64,000 nucleotides of DNA from Pseudovibrio zosterae. GTDB taxonomy: Bacteria; Pseudomonadota; Alphaproteobacteria; Rhizobiales; Stappiaceae. The DNA lies in assembly GCF_033843645.1 (NCBI RefSeq), contig NZ_JAWXVZ010000015.1:16261-80260 (forward strand), given 5' to 3'. Numbering within the stretch: the first letter of the stretch is position 1; each line of letters opens with the position of its first letter. Shown here one piece after another: positions 36,687-46,250 of this stretch. Both the position numbers and the translations under genes were made by a program. Below the pieces are notes generated by a model. The model did not search any database and was not told where the DNA came from. It saw only the letters and a program-made list of their open reading frames with translations.

Positions 36687-36800
36687 AATGTTACATTGAG
36701 AAACCATTATTTTCAATGCTTGCCCATGCGGACGACACCCCAACGCCCGCAATCATGTTTTTATGTTATCTCAACATAACATTAAGCTGGTTAATGTTGC
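36687..36800. promoter_or_regulatory. Palindromic operator cluster upstream of hipBA
   Basis: Variants of TTAATGTTA recur: AATGTTACATT at 36687-36697, the perfect inverted repeat TTATGTT/AACATAA at 36761-36779, its overlapping AACATAACATTAA (36773-36785), and TTAATGTTGC at 36791-36800. The spacing and symmetry fit cooperative binding by HipB dimers. Confidence 0.65.
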
Positions 36801-36854
36801 CGTGAAGAAACGTAAATTGGGCGCGACACCGGCTGAGTGCAGAAATGCCTTTGC

Positions 36855-37073
36855 TCAAACGCCAGAGCTGATCATATCTCGGATTTTCACGGCTTTTTCG
36901 AAGTGATCAAGCTCATGCGTTTTTATCCACCATTCCGCCGCTTCCATGAGAAGGTCCGGATCATCATTCCGATTGGCAAAAAATGCATAGAATGAAAGGC
37001 CAACCGCTTCGCCCTTCTTGGCAATTTTCTCGTTGCAGATGGCAACGGCTTTGTCTCTCAATGTTTGTCTCAT
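36855..37073 (-). CDS. Small acidic/basic hypothetical protein
   Basis: Seventy-two residues (begins MRQTLRDKAVAICNEKIAKK, ends HFEKAVKIRDMISSGV), rich in charged residues and aromatic in the middle (AEWWIKTHELDHFEKA). I do not recognise the family. The Shine-Dalgarno is weak. The amino-acid mix looks like a real small helical protein of plasmid or phage type, but evidence is limited. Confidence 0.5.
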   Translation of the reverse strand: MRQTLRDKAVAICNEKIAKKGEAVGLSFYAFFANRNDDPDLLMEAAEWWIKTHELDHFEKAVKIRDMISSGV

Positions 37074-37199
37074 GGTGATTTCTGCTTTTTATCTCGAGCT
37101 GCAATCATGAGAACATATAGTGAACTTGCAAGTGCCGCAATGCTAGTTCTACGATGGCAATGGGCTCTTTTGACACATGAAACTTCATGGGTTTTCCGT

Positions 37200-37315
37200 C
37201 GTCATCTGCCGCCTGCATTCGCCAGTGAGAATGACATGTGCCCAGCCGAGGGGTGAGATTTGGGACAGGAGATAATCCGGCGCGTCCAACCCGGCCTGTT
37301 TGCGCTTTGCGACGG
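37200..37315 (-). mobile_element. Tn3-family transposase C-terminal relic
   Basis: On the minus strand KRKQAGLDAPDYLLSQISPL followed by GWAHVILTGECR matches the very end of Tn3 transposases (LSPLGWEHINLTGDY). Nothing upstream of it is continuous with a transposase. The rest of 37074-37799 has no supported gene. Confidence 0.6.
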
Positions 37316-37799
37316 CGAGGCCGAGCTGCCGGTCGTGGGCCCGAAAGCCGCCCAAAAGAACACTCGCCTGCCCTGACCTGAACCAAGGACCTACCAAGTC
37401 CAAGCGGGATCGGACGGTTTAAGCTGAAAACCATAGGTCCCATTTGCGTGTATCACACACTCGGCATAGGGCCGACGCCTATCGCCACCATGCCCCTAAC
37501 GCGCCGGGGATGGACGCCGTATGGCCGAGACTACAGGCTCGGTTCACGACAGCCCGCTCCCATTAATGGGGTGAACCTAAAACTCAAGAAGACCTTATTT
37601 CGGGCAGTATTTGGATTTGAAATCGCATTGCAATCAAAATTAGAATATTTGAGTATTTTCCGTCATCTAATTGCAGTCGCCAACTTTAAATAGATGGGCG
37701 CAATTGAAAAGCGCGACCTGACACCGAAGCAGACGGTATTGCTCCATTATTTCCGTTCTAATGCCTGGGCAAACAAACTTCGTGAAAACGGCAAAAAGC

Positions 37800-38120
37800 A
37801 AAGCTGGAATTGGGTTCGGGATTCGACACCGCGCATTTTTCCGACAAGGATGTCGCGCTCTACAACACACTAGACTATCCGTCCTATGCCCTGGCTGTTG
37901 AGAAGGCCCGACTTGCCTACCGAATGGAATATTCGCTGTTCGACAAGATCGCTTAGAAGGCTGTCCCGGCTATCACATCTCGCAAAATGAATTCGAGGTT
38001 AAAACCCTACGCGTTCTCAAACTGGCTCGCTCGGCGTTGATCTATCTGTCTCTAGCCGTTTATCGAGAGGAGCAGATGCGGCATACAGACGAACAAGGCC
38101 CCTTCCACCTTTTTTAGGGC
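37800..38120 (+). pseudogene. Decayed HEPN-domain gene (LA2681-like)
   Basis: Two plus-strand pieces in different frames look like one protein: LGSGFDTAHFSDKDVALYNT running into YSLFDKIA and a stop, then FEVKTLRVLKLARSALIYLS and LAVYREEQMR. The second half resembles the C-terminal end of LA2681-type HEPN proteins. There is at least one frameshift and the N-terminus is missing. It lies between the Tn3 end and the sugar ABC operon. Family call is tentative. Confidence 0.4.
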
Positions 38121-38154
38121 TACTGGAGGCCTTGATTGTCGGTCATGGTCTGGC

Positions 38155-39243
38155 TCAAGCAGGCTCTGCAACCTTCAAGCGCTCATTGCGCAAAGCGTTG
38201 CCATTGGCGTCGAAAAAGTGCAGCAGGTTTTCATCAAACCGCAGTCCAATGCGCTCGCCCACCTTGGCAACCTTGAGACCGGACAGGCGCACCAACAATG
38301 TGCCAAGCTCCCCCGCATCCACGTAGAGGAACTGGTCCGCGCCCAGATACTCCACCACATCGATTGTGCCCGTCACGTGCCCCTCACCGACCGCACACAC
38401 GTCAATATGCTCGGGCCGAATGCCAAGCTTCACCGGCGTTCCCTTGGCAGGGTCAACCGGATAGGCCCCACACCCCTGTCCCGGCAGTACGAACGTGCCG
38501 TCCTCGTAGCCCACTGGCATCACGTTCATTTTCGGCGATCCAATGAACTGGGCAACAAACAGGTTTTGCGGGCGTTCATAAAGCTCCCGAGAGGACCCCA
38601 CCTGCTCGATGCGGCCCGCCTGCAACACCACAATCTTGTCGGCAAGCGTCATCGCCTCCACCTGATCATGTGTCACGTAGATCATGGTGGCATCCAGTTG
38701 CTCGTGCAGTTTGGCGATTTCAAAACGCATCTCCACGCGCAACGCGGCGTCCAGATTGGACAGCGGCTCATCAAAGAGAAACGCGCTGGGTTCTCGAACG
38801 ATGGACCGACCAATGGCCACCCGCTGACGCTGGCCGCCGGACAGCGCCTTGGGTCGTCGGTCGAGATACTCTTCCAGTTTCAAAATGGCCGCCGCATCAT
38901 TGACCTTGTTGTCAATTTCGGCCTTTGGCACGCCGGCCGTCTTCAGCGGGAAACCCATGTTCTCGCGCACCGTCATGTGCGGGTAAAGCGCATAGCTTTG
39001 AAACACCATAGCCAGCCCGCGGCCCGAGGGAGGCAGCGGCGTCACGTCCTTGCCGTCGATAAAGATGGAGCCTCGACTGGTTTCCTCCAGACCGGCAATC
39101 AAGCGCAGCAAGGTGGACTTACCGCAGCCCGACGGCCCAACAAAAATCACCAGTTCGCCGTCCTCGATCTCCAGATCAACCCCCTTGATCACCTGAAGAT
39201 CGCCAAACCATTTTTCCACGTTGTTGAGGCGGATGGTACCCAT
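38155..39243 (-). CDS. Carbohydrate ABC importer ATPase (MalK/UgpC type)
   Basis: A 362-residue ATPase with Walker A (GPSGCGKST), Q-loop (AMVFQSYALYPHMTV), signature LSGGQRQRVAIGR, Walker B FLFDEPLSNLD and H-loop YVTHDQVEAM, then a C-terminal TOBE regulatory region (VKLGIRPEHIDV). It powers the importer made by the two permeases and binding protein upstream and is the last gene of the operon. Shine-Dalgarno GGAG is ten bases before the ATG, twelve bases past the hydrolase stop. Confidence 0.93.
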   Translation of the reverse strand: MGTIRLNNVEKWFGDLQVIKGVDLEIEDGELVIFVGPSGCGKSTLLRLIAGLEETSRGSIFIDGKDVTPLPPSGRGLAMVFQSYALYPHMTVRENMGFPLKTAGVPKAEIDNKVNDAAAILKLEEYLDRRPKALSGGQRQRVAIGRSIVREPSAFLFDEPLSNLDAALRVEMRFEIAKLHEQLDATMIYVTHDQVEAMTLADKIVVLQAGRIEQVGSSRELYERPQNLFVAQFIGSPKMNVMPVGYEDGTFVLPGQGCGAYPVDPAKGTPVKLGIRPEHIDVCAVGEGHVTGTIDVVEYLGADQFLYVDAGELGTLLVRLSGLKVAKVGERIGLRFDENLLHFFDANGNALRNERLKVAEPA

Positions 39244-39255
39244 GGTGCGTTCTCC

Positions 39256-40542
39256 TTACGCGGCTTGTTGGTGGCGGCTGGGAGACGCCCAGTTCAGCCA
39301 GATGGCAGAAGTCCAGGAAAAGGAGTTTCCGCCCGCCCCCTGCCCGGAAATCGGGTCGAAGTACTCGGCAAAGCCGCTCTTTTCAATCAGGGCAACCGTG
39401 TCCTTGCGAATGCGCTCTGCCCGCTCGGTCTCGCCAATCTCGGCAAAGCCGGTGGCGATCATGTAGTTCAAGATGCCCCAGACCGGTCCGCGCCAGTACC
39501 TCATGCTTTCAAAAGCCGGATGGTCCGGATCGTAGCTTGGTACGCCGTAGGTTACCTTGGACATGATGCGATCAAAGTGCGCCAGCGTCGGCTCCAGATA
39601 CTTGGCCGTGGTAATGCCAGCATAAGGAGCCAGGAACGAGGCGCTGGAAACACCCTCACCGTGAGCCCCGCTGCGCAGATCCAGCGTGGTAAAGGCACCC
39701 AGATCAGGATTCCAGAGCAGATCGATGCCCTGTTCCGCGCGGGCAATCCACTCTTCAATTTCAGGCAGTGCCGCGGTTTCCGCCAGTGCGTGGGCGAGCG
39801 CCAGAAGGTCCCGATCCGCACGCAACTGAATGAACGTCACACCTGGATCAGCCACATAAAACGGCGCGTCTCGCGCAATCTTTTCCGCATCCCAGTTGCA
39901 CTCCCGGCCAAACTGAAGGATCGCCAAATAGCGGTCATAGTCCGTCTTGCGCGGCCGCATGTCCGCATTAACGAACGAGGTATCCTTGCGCACGTAGTCG
40001 CCAACACCGCTGGTGTCCACGCGGGCCGCCGGGCCATCCCAGTCCGGCAGGTTGTCTCGGCCGGACTCCCAAGGGTGCATCACGGCGATCACGCCCCGGC
40101 CATCAAAATCACGCGCGGTGTGATACCAGCGGTGCCACGCAAGCAGCTTGGGAAACACGACGCGCAGGCGCTCCACGGAAGTGGCGGATTGATCCTTTTC
40201 GAAAAGGAGACGCACCGTGCTGGCGGCCACAGGCGGCTGCGAATGCCCGGAAGACGGCAGTGCCCGGTTCTGCGTACCCCAAACGCTTGGCCCAGGGAAA
40301 TAGGTCGGGTCGTCCTTGCGAAACAGAATGTGTGGCACCATGCCGTCATCCCACTGGCCTTGCAGCAGTGTTTCGATCTCCTGCCAGCCCCGGTTGACGT
40401 CAAAGGTGGCAAACCCTTGCGCCACAAAGGCACTGTCCCAGTTCCACTGATAGGGATAAAGCCCCTTGGTTGGAATGGTGTAGCCACCCAGATCGTTGGC
40501 CTGCAGGATGTCGATGGCGATTTTGTCCAGATCAGCAGACAT
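39256..40542 (-). CDS. MGH1-type (alpha/alpha)6-barrel glycoside hydrolase
   Basis: A 428-residue cytoplasmic enzyme related to GH63/GH37-like hydrolases. Landmarks are LYPYQWNWDSAFVAQGF near the start, HPWESGRDNLPDWD (carrying the probable acid aspartate), RYWRGPVWGILNY, and the C-terminal YFDPISGQGAGGNSFSWTSA with the probable base glutamate just before it. The closest characterised relatives split glucosyl- or mannosylglycerate and similar glycosides. Lying inside an ABC importer operon, it very probably cleaves the imported compound. A glucosylglycerol/glucosylglycerate-type compatible solute is my best guess. Confidence 0.82.
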   Translation of the reverse strand: MSADLDKIAIDILQANDLGGYTIPTKGLYPYQWNWDSAFVAQGFATFDVNRGWQEIETLLQGQWDDGMVPHILFRKDDPTYFPGPSVWGTQNRALPSSGHSQPPVAASTVRLLFEKDQSATSVERLRVVFPKLLAWHRWYHTARDFDGRGVIAVMHPWESGRDNLPDWDGPAARVDTSGVGDYVRKDTSFVNADMRPRKTDYDRYLAILQFGRECNWDAEKIARDAPFYVADPGVTFIQLRADRDLLALAHALAETAALPEIEEWIARAEQGIDLLWNPDLGAFTTLDLRSGAHGEGVSSASFLAPYAGITTAKYLEPTLAHFDRIMSKVTYGVPSYDPDHPAFESMRYWRGPVWGILNYMIATGFAEIGETERAERIRKDTVALIEKSGFAEYFDPISGQGAGGNSFSWTSAIWLNWASPSRHQQAA

Positions 40543-40578
40543 GCTGTATCTCCATATTACATGTGGGGCACAACGGTC

Positions 40579-41808
40579 TCAGCCTTTCACGCTGCCAGCC
40601 GTAAGCCCTTGAACCAAGAAGCGTTCGAACCAAAGAAAGATGAAGAGAACCGGCACAGTGGCGATCACCGCGCCCGCCATCAGGTGTTGTCGGGGAACCT
40701 CGGAGGAGTTCAGGGCCACAACCCCGCGCGACAGGGTGAAGATCTCCGGGTCGTCCAGAAACATGAAGGCGAACAAAAACTCGTTCCAAGCGATCATGAA
40801 CACGTACAGTGAGACCGACGCCAGCGCGGGCAAGGACAGCGGCAGCGTAATCTTCAAGATCACGCCAATGCGGGACAGCCCATCCATCAGCCCCGCTTCC
40901 TCAAGCTCGGCGGGAAGACCCTTGAAGTAGCCCTGCAGCATGTAAAGCGCTACCGGAATGGTTGTCGCCGGATAGACGATCAACAGCCCCACTAGAGAAT
41001 TGCGCAGGCCGAGCTGAGAGAACACGGCATACAGCGGGATCACCAACACGATGGCGGGCACCATGTAAATCAACAGTACAGAGCGGGAAAACCAGTCGCG
41101 CCCCGGAAACTTCAGCCGCGATACCGCATAGGCTCCTGGCACGGAAAACAGTAGCGTCAGGCATACCGTCGCCACAGACACGATGGCGGAGGTCAAAAGG
41201 TAGTCACCAAAATTGAACAGAGTAAACAGCTCGATGTAGGAGCGAAACAGCCCATAAAAACCGCCGGCAAAATCGATGGAAAGATCCAGCGGGTTGGCGA
41301 GCAACGATTGCTGGCTCTTCAAGCTGGTCATCACCATCACGTAAAACGGCAGGGCCACCATAATGGTGAACACCACAAAGCCGATGCCTTTGGCCACTCG
41401 CAGATACAGCATTTCGCGTTCGTAGCGGGTCAACTCACCCCTTGGCAGGCCATAGGTGGTGGCCCGGCAGCTCCAGACCACCGCCACCACAAACGCGGCA
41501 ATGCCGCCAAGCTGCCATAGGGTCGAAACCTCCAGCGACAGCGTGAAGGGATGAGCGAAGGTCAACAGGATCAAAGTGAACAAACACACCAGCGGCGCGG
41601 CCGCCCTTTGGCCAAGAGACAGGTTTGGGGTTTGGAACCAGTAGGCAACCAGCCCGGTCAAGCCCCCCACAATGGCGGCCATGCTGACCTGAGGACTGGC
41701 CACATTACCGGTAATCAAAGTGAGCGTAACGCCAATAACCAACATGGCGATGGCACCCCAGATGGCCCCTGCAATAGCGGAAAGCGTAAAGCCGTTCAGC
41801 AGCCTCAT
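40579..41808 (-). CDS. Carbohydrate ABC importer permease (MalG type) with N-terminal membrane extension
   Basis: The C-terminal 280 residues are a normal MalG-type permease with the EAA coupling loop (EEAGLMDGLSRIGVILKITL). About 120 extra N-terminal residues form roughly four additional helices (AIWGAIAMLVIGVTLTLITG and following) not found in MalG. The start overlaps the stop of the other permease by four bases (ATGA) with GGAGGAAGG upstream, so the pair is translationally coupled. Confidence 0.88.
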   Translation of the reverse strand: MRLLNGFTLSAIAGAIWGAIAMLVIGVTLTLITGNVASPQVSMAAIVGGLTGLVAYWFQTPNLSLGQRAAAPLVCLFTLILLTFAHPFTLSLEVSTLWQLGGIAAFVVAVVWSCRATTYGLPRGELTRYEREMLYLRVAKGIGFVVFTIMVALPFYVMVMTSLKSQQSLLANPLDLSIDFAGGFYGLFRSYIELFTLFNFGDYLLTSAIVSVATVCLTLLFSVPGAYAVSRLKFPGRDWFSRSVLLIYMVPAIVLVIPLYAVFSQLGLRNSLVGLLIVYPATTIPVALYMLQGYFKGLPAELEEAGLMDGLSRIGVILKITLPLSLPALASVSLYVFMIAWNEFLFAFMFLDDPEIFTLSRGVVALNSSEVPRQHLMAGAVIATVPVLFIFLWFERFLVQGLTAGSVKG

Positions 41809-43136
41809 AGTCCTTCCTCCTTGGCCGAAAACTTGATGAAAAGCGTTGCAAAGGTGACAAGGACAACAAACACCACTACGGCCACCGCCGCCCCAGCACC
41901 CAGATTGGATAGGGCAAAGCCCTGCTCATACACATCCACGGTCAGTGTGCGGGTTCCGGCATTGCCGCCGGTCAGCAGAAAGATGTCGTCGAACTTGTTG
42001 AAGGTCCAAATGAAACGCAGCAGGAACAGCACCGAGAGGATGCCCAGAAGCTGGGGCAGCGAAATCCACCAGAACTGCTGAAGCGGCGTGGCCCCGTCCA
42101 TTTCGGCGGCCTCGTACATATCCGTGGAGATGGACTGCATCCGCGCCAGAATGAACAGGAATGACAGCGGGAAATAGCGCCACGCTTCAAACGCGATCAC
42201 CGTGGACAGCGCCAGCGGAAACTCCAGCGGCAGGCCGAACAGCGAAAACTCGATGGCGCGCTGACCGAAAAAGTTGATCGGCTCAGAAACCACGCCCATC
42301 TTGGTCAAAAGGGCATTGACGGTGCCGGAGAACGGATCAAGCAGCACCAACCAGGTAAACGCCACGGCGATCACCGGCGACACATAGGGAAACAGGAATA
42401 GCCCGCGCAAGAACCCGCGACCCTTGAAGGACGTGTTGAGCAACTGTGCGGCAAACAGGCCAAGCACCAGCGCCCCGGCCGTGCCAAACACGGTGTAGTA
42501 GAACGAAACCCGCAACACGCTCCAGAACTCGTCAGCATCAAAAATGCGCCTGAAGTTGTCCAACGTGAAATCGAGGTTAGTCAGCACATTGTCCGCTTCC
42601 CCTGTGTAAACAAGTTCTGTGTCCTTGATCTGGCTGCGGTACTCGGCAAAGGCGGCACCAGCCACGCCCTCAATATCCAGCCGTTCGCGCCATTTGCCGG
42701 GAATATCGCCCAGTGTGCAGCTCAAGCGCGTGCCATCTACCGAGCAGGCCTCAGGCCAGGCGGTGGGCTTGAAATCAGAGGGCAATGTGTCGGTAAATGA
42801 CACCTCGAAAATGGAATAGTCCTGTGACGAATTACGCAAACGATATTGCAGGGTAACGGGATCGCCGGCGGCTTGCGGCTTGCCGCGCACGCGCTCATTG
42901 ACCAGCAGCGTTGGTGCGCGCAGGTCGCCCAGTTCAACAGGCTTTACACTGATCCAGAAGTTGGCCAGCAACGGCCCCAGAACAATCAAGAAAATGATCA
43001 GGAACGTGGGCGCCAGCATAGAAAAGGCAAGCCGCGCCTCGCGCTTCTGCATGGGGCCGGTAGTCTGGGGAGGGGCTGCAGAGTTGGGAGCAGACATGGC
43101 TGCTCCATTGCCCGACGGTTCTGCGCTCACGCTCAT
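41805..43136 (-). CDS. Carbohydrate ABC importer permease (MalF type) with inserted periplasmic domain
   Basis: About 443 residues. After the first helix (residues about 37-60) comes an insert of roughly 145 periplasmic residues (PVTLQYRLRNSSQDYSIFEV, DTLPSDFKPTAWPEACSVDG) that looks like an immunoglobulin-like beta domain with two cysteines. The usual five helices and EAA loop (EAAEMDGATPLQQFWWISLP) follow. MalF also has a large periplasmic loop that contacts its binding protein, so this insert may do the same. Start at the ATG at 43136 (AGGAG upstream); the frame is open to 43184. Confidence 0.88.
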   Translation of the reverse strand: MSVSAEPSGNGAAMSAPNSAAPPQTTGPMQKREARLAFSMLAPTFLIIFLIVLGPLLANFWISVKPVELGDLRAPTLLVNERVRGKPQAAGDPVTLQYRLRNSSQDYSIFEVSFTDTLPSDFKPTAWPEACSVDGTRLSCTLGDIPGKWRERLDIEGVAGAAFAEYRSQIKDTELVYTGEADNVLTNLDFTLDNFRRIFDADEFWSVLRVSFYYTVFGTAGALVLGLFAAQLLNTSFKGRGFLRGLFLFPYVSPVIAVAFTWLVLLDPFSGTVNALLTKMGVVSEPINFFGQRAIEFSLFGLPLEFPLALSTVIAFEAWRYFPLSFLFILARMQSISTDMYEAAEMDGATPLQQFWWISLPQLLGILSVLFLLRFIWTFNKFDDIFLLTGGNAGTRTLTVDVYEQGFALSNLGAGAAVAVVVFVVLVTFATLFIKFSAKEEGL

Positions 43137-43209
43137 AACCTTCGTTCTCCTGAGTTGTCGCTGACTGGCGGGCGATGCGCCCACTCAAGGGCGCATCCGG
43201 GCCGCTTCA

Positions 43210-44559
43210 TCAGTCGACCTTGGCAAGTTCTTCGTTGATTTTCGCAACAGCGGTTGCCACGTCGATTTCGTCATCGATGAACTGGCGGGTATACCGGTTG
43301 ATCACCTGCGAGTTGACAATCTTGGAGGCAAGGGCCAGCTGGCCGACGTCCACTCCCCAACGGCTCGCCGTGTCGAGACCGGTAGTGATCGCGGCAACGG
43401 TTTCTTCTGGATACAGCTCTGCGAGAGGCGCCTTGCGGTCAACTCCCACGGGCAACGTGGCCCAACCTTCCACGAACTCCTTCGGGTTTTCCGGGGTGCC
43501 CCGGCGAATGGGGAACTTGCCCTCCGGTGCGATGGACAGCGTGGTCATGTAGCCTTCATTCATGGAATACTCCACGAATTCCTGAGCTGCTTGCGTGTCT
43601 GCATCGTTGGTGATGCCGAAGTAGCGAATGTCCGCCCACGCGGCACCAGCCGGGTTGGACGGGCCGGAGAATGTGGTCACGACATCTGTTTTGGACGCCA
43701 GTTCGCCAGATGTCGGGTCGTCATTGATGGTGGGCGGGGCGCTGTCGCGCAGGCCGGCCAGTTCATCAAGAATAAAGGGCGACCAGATGATCATGGCTGC
43801 CTTGCCTGCGAAGTAAAGTTCGCGCGATTGCTTCCAGTACAGATCGCCCGGAGGAGACGCCTTGGCGATGGCCTTGTAAAACTCCAGTGCCTCAGTCAGC
43901 TTCTTCTCGTCAAAGCCGGTGAACCCTTCTTCACCAACCGGCGTTGCGCCATTGGCTAGCAGCACGTGCTCCAACACCTGGCTCATGAAGTTCTCGTCGA
44001 TCTTGGTTGCCGCGACAAAGCCGAACTGCTCCGGCGGATTGTGCAGTTTTTCGATCGCTGCCAGAATGGCTTTGTAGGTGGTGGGCGCTTCAAGGCCGGC
44101 TGCATCAAACAGGTCCTTGCGATAAACGATCATCTGCGTCCACCCATCCACGGGCACAGCGGCGTAAATACCCTCAGAGGAGGCCATTTGCAGGGCGCCG
44201 GGCGCGAATGTCGAAGCGCCGAGCATGTCAATCACTTCTGATGCGGCTTCAATGTCCAGAATACCAGCTTCCGACCACGGCAGAACATATTGCAGCGGGT
44301 GGTAGATCACGTCCGGCAGGTCGCCAGCGGCGTAGGCCGCGGTTGCACGGGTGCCCAGATCCTTTTCGGTCACCGGAATGATCTCGACGGAAATGCCAGT
44401 TGCCTTCTCAAAATCAGCGGCAATCTGCGCCTGTTTTGCCAGGCGCTCCGGCTGTTCTTCCGTGGTCCAGAACCGCAGGTCCTCCGCCTGCACCGAGCTC
44501 ATGCCCATTGCCATGAAACCGGCAAGTGTTCCCATTAATAGCTTCTGTTTCCTGAACAT
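43210..44559 (-). CDS. Carbohydrate ABC importer substrate-binding protein
   Basis: A 449-residue family 1 extracellular solute-binding protein with a cleavable signal (LLMGTLAGFMAMGMSSVQAE), and the two-lobe sugar-binding features AAYAAGDLPDVIYHP, VPVDGWTQMIVYRKDLFDAA and GKAAMIIWSP. It delivers the ligand to the permease pair downstream. GGGAGG lies before the ATG, 26 bases after the LacI gene, so both share one mRNA. Confidence 0.9.
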   Translation of the reverse strand: MFRKQKLLMGTLAGFMAMGMSSVQAEDLRFWTTEEQPERLAKQAQIAADFEKATGISVEIIPVTEKDLGTRATAAYAAGDLPDVIYHPLQYVLPWSEAGILDIEAASEVIDMLGASTFAPGALQMASSEGIYAAVPVDGWTQMIVYRKDLFDAAGLEAPTTYKAILAAIEKLHNPPEQFGFVAATKIDENFMSQVLEHVLLANGATPVGEEGFTGFDEKKLTEALEFYKAIAKASPPGDLYWKQSRELYFAGKAAMIIWSPFILDELAGLRDSAPPTINDDPTSGELASKTDVVTTFSGPSNPAGAAWADIRYFGITNDADTQAAQEFVEYSMNEGYMTTLSIAPEGKFPIRRGTPENPKEFVEGWATLPVGVDRKAPLAELYPEETVAAITTGLDTASRWGVDVGQLALASKIVNSQVINRYTRQFIDDEIDVATAVAKINEELAKVD

Positions 44560-44585
44560 AACTTCCTCCCTTTACGTTACAGGAT

Positions 44586-45659
44586 CTAAATTGCTTTTCT
44601 GATCTTCCCCGCAAGGTCTTGCGAGCTCAGACGGGGTGGCCCGTCCGAGTTACGCCGAACCATTGCGGCCGGGACCAGCCTTTGATGGTTTTGCGGATCA
44701 TCGCCGCGCAAAATGGCGTCGAGGCTCCGCGCAATGTTTTTGCCCGCATCCTCCATATGCTGGGCAAAAGTGGTAAGCGGGGTGTCCAGATGAGCACCCA
44801 CCGGCAAGGCGTCATACCCAATGACTGTCAGATCGACACCCACCTCAAGGCCCAGCTTTCGAGCGCAGTTGATGGCGCCAATGCCAAGTTCATCGGTCAT
44901 GCATAACAGCGCTGTTGGCGGAGCTTCCTGCATCAACAGCGCCTTGGCAGCTTCTTCACCGCCCTGTTCACTCAGTTCGCTGGTGCAAGTCAGCTCCGGA
45001 TCAAAAACCAAGCCGCAGTCTTCAAGACCAGCGCGGTAGCCTTCATCGCGCTGGCGCGCAAAGTTCCACTTCAATGAGCCCCCAATGAAACCGATACGCC
45101 GATGGCCCAACTCGAAGGCATGGGCAACGGCCTGATGCATCGCGCCCTCATTGTCGACATCAAACCAGGCGTGTTCGCTACACCTGCTGTCCCGACCGTG
45201 GGTGACAAATGGCACGCCGCGCTCCAGCAGATAATCCACCCGCGGGTCCTCATAGAGCGTCCGAGTGATGATGATGCCGTCCACCTTGCGTGCCGCAAGC
45301 ATACGGCCATAGGCCGCCAGGGCATCCTCGGCCGTTGCGGCAGTAGACACCAGAAGGTCCTTGTCCAGTTTGCTGAAGGCGTAGGAAATACCGTTCAGAA
45401 ATTCGGAGAGGAACGGATTGGTGGCATTTGCTCCGGCGATCGGCAGCACCATGCCGACCGTATCAACACGGCCCCGTTTCAGGTTTCGGGCGAGCGAACT
45501 GGGACGATAACCAAGCTCCTCAATGGCCTTGAGCACCTGTTGCCGGGTGGCCTCGGAAATATCGCTGTAGTTGTTCAGAACGCGGGACACCGTGCCCTTG
45601 GCTACGCCCACATGGCGCGCAACATCGGCAATGGTCACTGCTCGTGTCTCGGCTTTCAC
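44586..45659 (-). CDS. LacI-family transcriptional repressor of the sugar operon
   Basis: A 357-residue LacI/GalR regulator. The N-terminal helix-turn-helix and hinge (VTIADVARHVGVAKGTVSRV, ELGYRPSSLARNLKRGRVDT) are followed by a periplasmic-binding-like sensor domain (VGMVLPIAGANATNPF, GIGAINCARKLGLEVGVDLT). It starts at a GTG at 45659 with GGAG upstream and is the first gene of the importer operon. It should therefore repress itself and the operon through the tandem operators at 45737-45772 until the imported glycoside or a product binds. Confidence 0.9.
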   Translation of the reverse strand: MKAETRAVTIADVARHVGVAKGTVSRVLNNYSDISEATRQQVLKAIEELGYRPSSLARNLKRGRVDTVGMVLPIAGANATNPFLSEFLNGISYAFSKLDKDLLVSTAATAEDALAAYGRMLAARKVDGIIITRTLYEDPRVDYLLERGVPFVTHGRDSRCSEHAWFDVDNEGAMHQAVAHAFELGHRRIGFIGGSLKWNFARQRDEGYRAGLEDCGLVFDPELTCTSELSEQGGEEAAKALLMQEAPPTALLCMTDELGIGAINCARKLGLEVGVDLTVIGYDALPVGAHLDTPLTTFAQHMEDAGKNIARSLDAILRGDDPQNHQRLVPAAMVRRNSDGPPRLSSQDLAGKIRKAI

Positions 45660-45736
45660 CCGCCTTCTCCCCGTCTACCTCCAAACGCTGCAGCTTTTTC
45701 CGCTTCATGCTGTTCGGATCTCCCAATAAAAGACTA

Positions 45737-45819
45737 CAAAATCGGTTTTGGAAGTCAACAAAATCGGTTTCGGTGCGGTATTTTTATTGTTTTCAGCATT
45801 TCTACGAAACAAGGTTTCG
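45737..45819. promoter_or_regulatory. Tandem LacI-type operators upstream of the sugar operon
   Basis: CAAAATCGGTTTTG (45737-45750) and CAAAATCGGTTTCG (45759-45772) are near-palindromes with the central CG typical of LacI-family sites. Their centres are 22 bp apart, two helical turns. A further inverted repeat CGAAAC/GTTTCG lies at 45805-45819. The remaining bases to the hydrolase at 46251 hold no gene. Confidence 0.75.
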
Positions 45820-46250
45820 GTGCATGGAGAACAGGTTGCTTTGTTTAAAAAACCGCCCCTCACCTCCCGCAGAAACAGTCATAATGAAGGTGCGGCCCGC
45901 CCCTTGAAGGGGCAAACCCGATACAACTGAGTCGCTCAAGCCACGAACGGCGCAGGGCACATGCTCCTCTCCCGCTTGGGTTCAAGGGGCTCGATCCAGC
46001 CTGACCGCCCTATAAATCAGGCAAGGTCACTCCGCCTACAATCAGCGCTGCGGCTGCTTCTTTCGTCACATGGAAATCCGCCCGAACAGTTCTCTCAGCG
46101 TCTCCTTGGAGGCGGAAAACGCTTGATCAGCTGGCAAAATCCGGCGATCTTCACGTCAGACCGCAGGCCACTTGGAGAATGTCGGGCTTGAACGAACTGC
46201 ACCTTTCAGAGGATGCACTTGCGCGGTCTGCCACCGGCAAGGAGCACGGC

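Noticed and set aside
38218..40812. An 864-codon plus-strand frame opposite the sugar ABC operon
   Set aside because: Long antisense frame caused by GC-rich codon bias. The minus-strand ATPase, hydrolase and permease are unmistakable and occupy the same bases.
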